Part shown: in pieces, positions 39,647-44,773 of the stretch
Position numbering within the stretch: position 1 is the stretch's first letter
Layout of the letters: each line of letters opens with the position of its first letter
From: Pelargonium nanum
Taxonomy: Eukaryota; Streptophyta; Magnoliopsida; Geraniales; Geraniaceae
NCBI GenBank assembly: GCA_036897485.1
Contig: JAYMTF010000214.1
Location: forward strand, 1-44,773
DNA length: 44,773 nucleotides
Reading direction: 5' to 3'
Made by a program: the position numbers and the translations under genes
Notes under the pieces: model-generated
Database searches by the model: none
Told to the model about the DNA's origin: nothing
Seen by the model: the letters and a program-made list of their open reading frames with translations, nothing else

Positions 39647-42600
39647 CTAATTCTTGGTCTTCTTCAGGTAGCTGAAAATGGGCTTTTCCGGGACAGGAAT
39701 GCACTTGACGATCCAGCCAATAGGCCAAGACAGAGCCGCCATGGCAATACAAGCTCCCCATTGTCCCCAATTGAGCCTCTCTGTATCTGCAAACTTTTTC
39801 AAGAACTCCACCATCACCACCTGCAAAACTATAGTCACTCCAACAATCCCCAAGAACAGTCTGTTCTTGTGTATCCCTTTAAACACATTCTTCTTCTCCA
39901 GCTTCCTCGCGTTGAATTCGTTGAACACTTGACATAACACAAATGTATTGAAGATCAATGTGTCTCTCACTCTGTCATTGACATTGAAGATTGATTTACC
40001 TCTGAATTGTAAAGTCAAGAGCACAGCTATTTGATAGAAAGCTTGCGCTAGAAGGTTCCTCCACATGATGTTGGTAATGAGTGGCTCTGTCCGGCCCACC
40101 GGAGGCTTTTCCATGAGTTCTTGGCTCGGTTGCTCCGTCGCCAGAGCTAGAGCACCCAATGTGTCCATGATTAGATTGACCCATAGCAACTGAACCGCGG
40201 TTAAAGGGACTTCACCGGCTGAAATGGCTGCTACGAAGTTGATTGTGAGAGCTGCAACGTTGACGGTTAGCTGGAACTGTATGAACTTTTGTATGTTGTT
40301 GTAAACGCATCTTCCCCACTTCAAAACCACGGCCACGGAGCCAAAATTGTCGTCGAGAATCACGATATCCGAGCTCTCTTTCGCCACTTCCGTGCCTTGG
40401 ATTCCCATAGAAAGGCCTATGTCGGCTTCCTTCAAGGCGGGAGCATCGTTCGCGCCATTCCCCGTCACCGCGACCACGTGGCCCTTTCGCTTCAAGCATT
40501 GTACCATGAGGAGCTTATCGAACGGGGATGATCGCGCCATCACGCATATTTTGTCCACTTTCTCCATTCTCTCCTCGTCCGTGTAGTTCCTGAATTCCAC
40601 GCCTTCCACCACTGCCCCGTCTTTCGCGTCCTGGCCCGGTTTGAGTATCCCGCATTCAGTGGCGATAGCTCTCGCTGTGAAGATGTTGTCTCCTGTGATC
40701 ATTTTGATGTTCACTCCGGCGTATTGGCAGTCTTGGACAGCCTTCTTGACTCCAGGACGGCACGGGTCCTTTAGGCCAACTAGTCCTAAAAGGGTCATTT
40801 TCTCGTCTTTTATCTTCTTGCTCTCTTCTGACGCTACTTCGGACTCTTGAGTATGCGCGAAAGCAATGCACCTGAGGCTTTGAGCCGCCATGCCTTGAAT
40901 TATTTGCAAGAACTCATCCCGTTCGCTCTCGTTGATGTCTCTCATTAGTCCGGAGGCATCATAGTAGCTCGAGCACATAGCAAGAATCATCTCCGCAGCG
41001 CCTTTCCAATGCACATGATTCGTATTATCGGCTTTGTTCCTCATCAGCACACCACTCCGTTTCTTGTCGGAGTTGAAGGCTTCAACATGAAGAATTTCAC
41101 AGCTCTGCTTCACTTCCTCCATATCCATCCCAAGATCAAGAACCGCCCAAGAGAGAATCGCCTTTTCGGTTGGACTGCCGGAGAATTCTAGTTCGGATCC
41201 TGAAACGGACTTGCACACACTTCCGGTCGTGTTGAAAGCGACACCATGTTGGATCAATCGGAGGACAAACGGAGAAATAGAAGACTTGTTGCTCTGTTCC
41301 ATCATTTCTTGACCCAACCAAAACTTAGTTACCTTCATCAGGTTCATCGTGAGAGTGCCGGTTTTGTCTGTACAAATGGTGGTGGCAGAGCCCATGGTCT
41401 CGCAAGCCGAGAGCTTGCGAACCATAGCTTGATCTGCCATCATTCGCTTCATGGAATAAGCAAGAGTTAGCGTGACCGCCAAGGGAAGACCCTCAGGAAT
41501 CGCAACAACAACAATAGTCACAGCCGCTGCTATAATGTTGATCACCGCGTTAATAATATTATCAGCCTTAGTTTTACTTCCGTTGAACTCCCGAGCTCCA
41601 TTCTCGTCCGTGGTGTGCCCCGTGAAGTAACGGACCAAAAGAACTACAAGAACCAAGAAAGCAACAGCTAAACCAACCTTACCAATGGACGAAGTGAGCG
41701 TGTTAAGGCGGGCCTGCAAAGGCGTTTGCTCGCCATTGTCGCGACTTATCGAGCTCATCATCTCTCCCCAAGTAGTGTTCATGCCCACGGAAGTGACCAG
41801 CATTTTGGCATATCCATCAGCTACTTTAGTACCAGAGAACAAGAAAGGATGGTGTTTAGTGACCTCAACGTGGTCGCTCTCGCCTGTCATGCTCGATTCG
41901 TCTACTTGTAACGAATGTCCGTCCAAGAACAACCCGTCTGCAGGAACTTGATCCCCAATCTTCAAGCAAACAATGTCACCAACAACAATTTCAAATATCG
42001 AAACCTGTTGGCGCCGTCCGCTCCGCACAACCTCAATCTGAATGTTGTTGCTAACTTTAGACAGCTTGTCGAATTGCCTGTTCTGTCTGAAGTTACTCAC
42101 CGCAGAGACTGCGATGACAAGAAACACGGCGACGAAAATGCTTCCACCGTCGTACCATCCTTCCCGGAGGCCGTGCTCTTTGATGCCGAAGGCGAGCGAG
42201 AGGGCGGCGCAGCCGAGAAGGATGAAGATGGTGAGATCCTTGAAAGCTTCCCATACAAAATGCAAGAAGCCTCTGGTTGGTGGTTTCTTGTACGTGTTGG
42301 AGCCAAAGGCGTCATGTCTGCGGTCAATGTCGTCGCCGTTGCCATCAATGCCTTTCTCTGGATTGGTTTCGAGTGCTGAAGCTACGCCCTCGACGCCTCC
42401 GAGGTGGTCTGTGAGGTGGTCGAGGTTCTTGTTCTTGACGAGCTCAGAGAGAGCTTCTTGGTCGATCTTGAAACCAGGATCGTGATCTGGCTTGACGAAG
42501 ACGACGGAGTATGGTGCGTTGTTGGTTTGAGGAGTGGGTTTAAGGAGCAGAAAGGCTCGGGAGCAATAAACTTTAGCGAAAGCGAATTGCCATCTTTTTT

Positions 42601-42679
42601 TGGGCTTGGTGAGGTCGTTGGGTTCAGTGAGCAAATACTCATGAATGTGTTGCAACAGTGCGTGAGTGATGCTGGACAT
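39647..42679 (-). CDS. ACA12: Autoinhibited plasma-membrane-type Ca2+-ATPase, ACA12/ACA13 type
   Basis: P2B-type pump that exports Ca2+ from the cytosol and is activated by calmodulin. Intronless, as are Arabidopsis ACA12/ACA13; 1010 residues from the ATG at 42679. The in-frame extension to 42757 begins with GTG, so it is not used. The N-terminal KPKKRWQFAFAKVYCSRAFLLLK (about 25-47) is the calmodulin-binding autoinhibitory region with its Trp30 anchor. Motifs follow in order: TGES in the actuator domain, PEGLPLAVT in M4, DKTGTLT with phosphorylated Asp438, KGAAE for nucleotide binding, DPCRPGV and MITGDN. The hinge motif reads TGNGAND (739-745) instead of TGDGTND: Asn741 replaces a conserved Mg2+ ligand. 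The C-terminal transmembrane block (VNLIMDTLGALALATE, FNTFVLCQVFNEFNAR) is intact. The frame is otherwise undamaged, so the gene looks expressed. Confidence 0.95.
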   Translation of the reverse strand: MSSITHALLQHIHEYLLTEPNDLTKPKKRWQFAFAKVYCSRAFLLLKPTPQTNNAPYSVVFVKPDHDPGFKIDQEALSELVKNKNLDHLTDHLGGVEGVASALETNPEKGIDGNGDDIDRRHDAFGSNTYKKPPTRGFLHFVWEAFKDLTIFILLGCAALSLAFGIKEHGLREGWYDGGSIFVAVFLVIAVSAVSNFRQNRQFDKLSKVSNNIQIEVVRSGRRQQVSIFEIVVGDIVCLKIGDQVPADGLFLDGHSLQVDESSMTGESDHVEVTKHHPFLFSGTKVADGYAKMLVTSVGMNTTWGEMMSSISRDNGEQTPLQARLNTLTSSIGKVGLAVAFLVLVVLLVRYFTGHTTDENGAREFNGSKTKADNIINAVINIIAAAVTIVVVAIPEGLPLAVTLTLAYSMKRMMADQAMVRKLSACETMGSATTICTDKTGTLTMNLMKVTKFWLGQEMMEQSNKSSISPFVLRLIQHGVAFNTTGSVCKSVSGSELEFSGSPTEKAILSWAVLDLGMDMEEVKQSCEILHVEAFNSDKKRSGVLMRNKADNTNHVHWKGAAEMILAMCSSYYDASGLMRDINESERDEFLQIIQGMAAQSLRCIAFAHTQESEVASEESKKIKDEKMTLLGLVGLKDPCRPGVKKAVQDCQYAGVNIKMITGDNIFTARAIATECGILKPGQDAKDGAVVEGVEFRNYTDEERMEKVDKICVMARSSPFDKLLMVQCLKRKGHVVAVTGNGANDAPALKEADIGLSMGIQGTEVAKESSDIVILDDNFGSVAVVLKWGRCVYNNIQKFIQFQLTVNVAALTINFVAAISAGEVPLTAVQLLWVNLIMDTLGALALATEQPSQELMEKPPVGRTEPLITNIMWRNLLAQAFYQIAVLLTLQFRGKSIFNVNDRVRDTLIFNTFVLCQVFNEFNARKLEKKNVFKGIHKNRLFLGIVGVTIVLQVVMVEFLKKFADTERLNWGQWGACIAMAALSWPIGWIVKCIPVPEKPIFSYLKKTKN

Positions 42680-44599
42680 GCTCCTGGTTGCAGCAGAACA
42701 AGAAGATGAAACTGAATCAAAACTGAGAGCAGACAATGCAAGTTGGTGTGTGAACACACGCGCACCTGAAATGAGAGTTGGGATGGTTTGTGAATAAGAG
42801 TGAAGGGCACAAGCAACGGAAGTATATATGTGAATGATGTTTACATGGATTGTAAACGGGTATTTATACGTAGGAAGATGACGTGGGATGGATATAAGTC
42901 AAACGCGCGTTGAAGTCGCGTGTGGTTACAGATAAGTATGTATGAGGCATGAAATATACCTCGGCTAAGCAATTCTACGCATGTATAGTAGAAGCTTCCA
43001 ACTTTTGAGAAATTGGACAGAGGCTTCCAAGCAGTCCGATGGAAGGTTACTTTAGACAAAAATAAGATTCTGTTAAAATTGATGAGTTTCTCCTAATTGC
43101 TAAGAAAATTTGGTAACTGATTCTTGGAAATAAACATTCTTTTTTTCGTCAACAATCAAAATCTTCTATTGTTGTGTGATTCACGCACAATTAATTAGTA
43201 TCTAATATATTAATGTACATGAAAATCATTTCCATGAGGTATAGGAGGAAAGTTACTCTTATGTTGCAAGGAAGTTGCTAGGATGTATATATAAAAGGTG
43301 GTACAAATTTACTGTACAAACTACGGGCCTTTTTTCAACTTCGGCAAATTAAAGTGTGATTTTCATTTTGTCCATACAATATAGATATTTTTAGTAATGT
43401 TTTAATTATAATCAATGTGACTTTTTCGGATGTTGATAGAGAACTTGTAGTCTGCACGAGGTAGCACACCATTAAGCAGAGATCCTTAGTTCAAAAATAC
43501 CGTGTCAGATGTAAAAGTAAAAATTTCAACTGAAATGAACAAACATGTGTAGTGTGTTTTAGAGAGAAATTCTCGAGTGTAATAAATGTGAATTTTTTTC
43601 CCTTACTAAGAAGGGAGTTCTTATACTCTCAATTTATTTTCTCCACGTGTCATTTTGTAATTAGTTGTAGGCAGAATACGCTTCGGGCACACTCGGGAGT
43701 TGAGTTCTAGCTTCCTGGATGTACCGTTTGAAGATGCTAGGGGAACTTGGGAGCTCTTTTGTGTTGTTTCAGCATCAAGGGGAGGATCGAAACTTTTAGG
43801 AGGCTCAACCGATTCGAGTAGCATCCTAACATCCAAATAGATCAAGATGTCTTGATGACTAGTTGTTTGAGCATAAGCCCGGGGAAGTGAGGCCCTCTTC
43901 TCTTGACATAGAGTCATGACACATATTCAAAGTAGGTTAGAGTTGGCAGCTCTTTGTGAGAATTGAGTGTTATGGCCTTAGGGGTCTTGGAGCTCTTTGT
44001 AAAAGTTAAAAGTTGTGGAGTGAAAAGTGGCTCACTGTATTTGTAATCGAGTTTTTGGGGTTAGGCTATTCGGGGTTGACTTCTCCTATGACAAGTGTCT
44101 TCGATCATCAAGTATCACGGTTCCCATTGAACCAAAAGCTAGACCTCTTTGTTCTTCAAGGATGAAGACTATCATAACAATGTCGTGACAAGATGAAGCG
44201 ATATCGCAGCAAAAGGCTAAAAGTGAGCATTTTTAAGACTTTTTTTAACACAACTTTTGGTGTGAGGCACGACATAGAGAGATGATGCCACAACTTGAGG
44301 GTGAGACTGAGCATATACAAGACTCTCTTTTTCGTGACTTTTGGTGTGAGGCAACGTCATGCTCAGGTTTCAATTAAAGACTATTTTCAATTTGTTAAAT
44401 TTCTAGTAGCACCCAATTTCTTCAATTCAAATTTCGTGTTCGTATCTCGTAGAAACAACTTATGTTTCGTTACATGGAAAGAAAATTAGTGTTTCAAACT
44501 TGCATGATATTTGACTTCTTTGAGCCTTTTCAATATATTCTATTTCATTGCATACCTAGTAGGAGAATTTGAAGATCACGTTCATTAGTTGTATTATTG
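42680..44599. promoter_or_regulatory. ACA upstream region
   Basis: On the minus strand a TATATA core lies at 42823-42828, about 145 bp before the start codon. Three CGCG cores lie near it: 42759-42762, 42904-42907 and 42917-42920. Such boxes bind calmodulin-regulated CAMTA factors in plants; a role here is inference. 43440-44560 holds no convincing gene; a 98-codon minus frame at 43621-43917 has no recognisable domain. Two short related blocks (ACTTTTGGTGTGAGGCA) occur at about 44253 and 44338. Confidence 0.4.
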
Positions 44600-44690
44600 A
44601 AGTTTGAAATGCATTCCCTTTCAAATCTGTGTATATACAAATTTAGAATATTTAGGTCTAAACAAATTTGTGTTATAATTGTATTATTAA
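44600..44690. repeat. Diverged copy of the ACA 3'-flank border
   Basis: About 85 bp here align with 38706-38777, next to the 444-bp duplication: TGCATTCC(C/T)TTTC, then TATACAAATT, TAGGTC(T/A)AAACAAATTT and ATTGTATTATT in the same order. Identity is roughly 75%. Similarity stops at ATTGTATTATT, exactly where a transposon-like sequence begins. Confidence 0.65.
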
Positions 44691-44773
44691 GGGGAAATTA
44701 CAGATAGCGCCCCTGAACTAAACCCATTTTGCAACTTACTACCCTAAACTTAGGGTCGTAACTTTGGGCTACC
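44691..44773. mobile_element. Start of a transposon-like element, truncated by the window edge
   Basis: GGGGAAATTACAGATAGCGC followed by CCCTGAACTAAACCC and TACCCTAAACTTAGGGT is a terminal-repeat style common in plant DNA transposons. The other end lies outside the window, so the class cannot be set. Confidence 0.45.

Noticed and set aside
27363-42679. CML8 and ACA pump as a physically linked Ca2+ module
   Set aside because: They are about 11 kb apart with an unrelated gene between them. Linkage is most simply chance.
42680-42757. A 26-residue N-terminal extension of the Ca2+-ATPase
   Set aside because: The first codon of the extended frame is GTG, not ATG. The first true ATG is at 42679 and gives a family-typical length.
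43621-43917. 98-codon minus-strand frame as a gene
   Set aside because: It has no recognisable domain, splice context or compositional support. It may be transposon-derived or random.

Overview
The window is nuclear DNA of a flowering plant, almost certainly a eudicot. The genes have GT-AG introns, AT-rich intergenic DNA and plastid-targeted proteins that match well-known plant families. No bacterial or organellar gene organisation is present. I cannot fix the order or species from sequence alone.

Layout. 1-3079 is AT-rich intergenic DNA with two short tandem duplications. 3080-8187 (-) is the plastid pyruvate kinase alpha subunit (PKP1). It shares an 833-bp divergent promoter region with an ARL5-type small GTPase at 9021-11794 (+). 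A type-A heterotrimeric G-protein gamma subunit (AGG1/AGG2 type) converges on it at 12203-14773 (-). 15705-16028 (+) is a small proline-rich ORF of unknown function. 16562-19645 (+) encodes the plastid starch-binding protein LESV. 19981-21882 is a repeat island: a 71-bp tandem repeat, three copia-like LTR segments in a row, and a 984-bp Mutator-like element nested in one of them. 22444-25402 (+) is the tocopherol/plastoquinone methyltransferase VTE3. 27363-28965 (+) is a four-EF-hand calmodulin-like gene (CML8/CML11 type). 28966-32026 is intergenic and carries a 186-bp relative of the Mutator-like element and a tRNA-derived SINE, both with clear target-site duplications. 32027-36207 (-) is a nine-exon gene for an acidic protein I do not recognise, built largely from tandemly repeated exons. 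39647-42679 (-) is an intronless autoinhibited Ca2+-ATPase of the ACA12/ACA13 type. Its 3' flank is duplicated in tandem, and a diverged third copy near the right edge is cut by another transposon end.

Functional themes. Four products act in plastids or plastid-linked metabolism: PKP1 (pyruvate for fatty-acid synthesis), LESV (starch), VTE3 (plastoquinone and tocopherol) and the products these support. Three belong to signalling or membrane traffic: ARL5, G-gamma and CML8. The ACA pump exports Ca2+. There is no operon-like linkage, so the neighbourhood looks like ordinary gene order.

The most unusual items are the exon-array gene with its roughly 320-bp exon+intron period and one dead exon; the ACA pump with Asn replacing the conserved Asp of the TGDGxND hinge motif; the duplicated ACA 3' flank, which suggests a second pump gene just beyond the right edge; and the gene-like GC-rich block inside the nested Mutator-like element. 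All gene models were assembled by hand from splice signals and protein family knowledge. No database search was possible.
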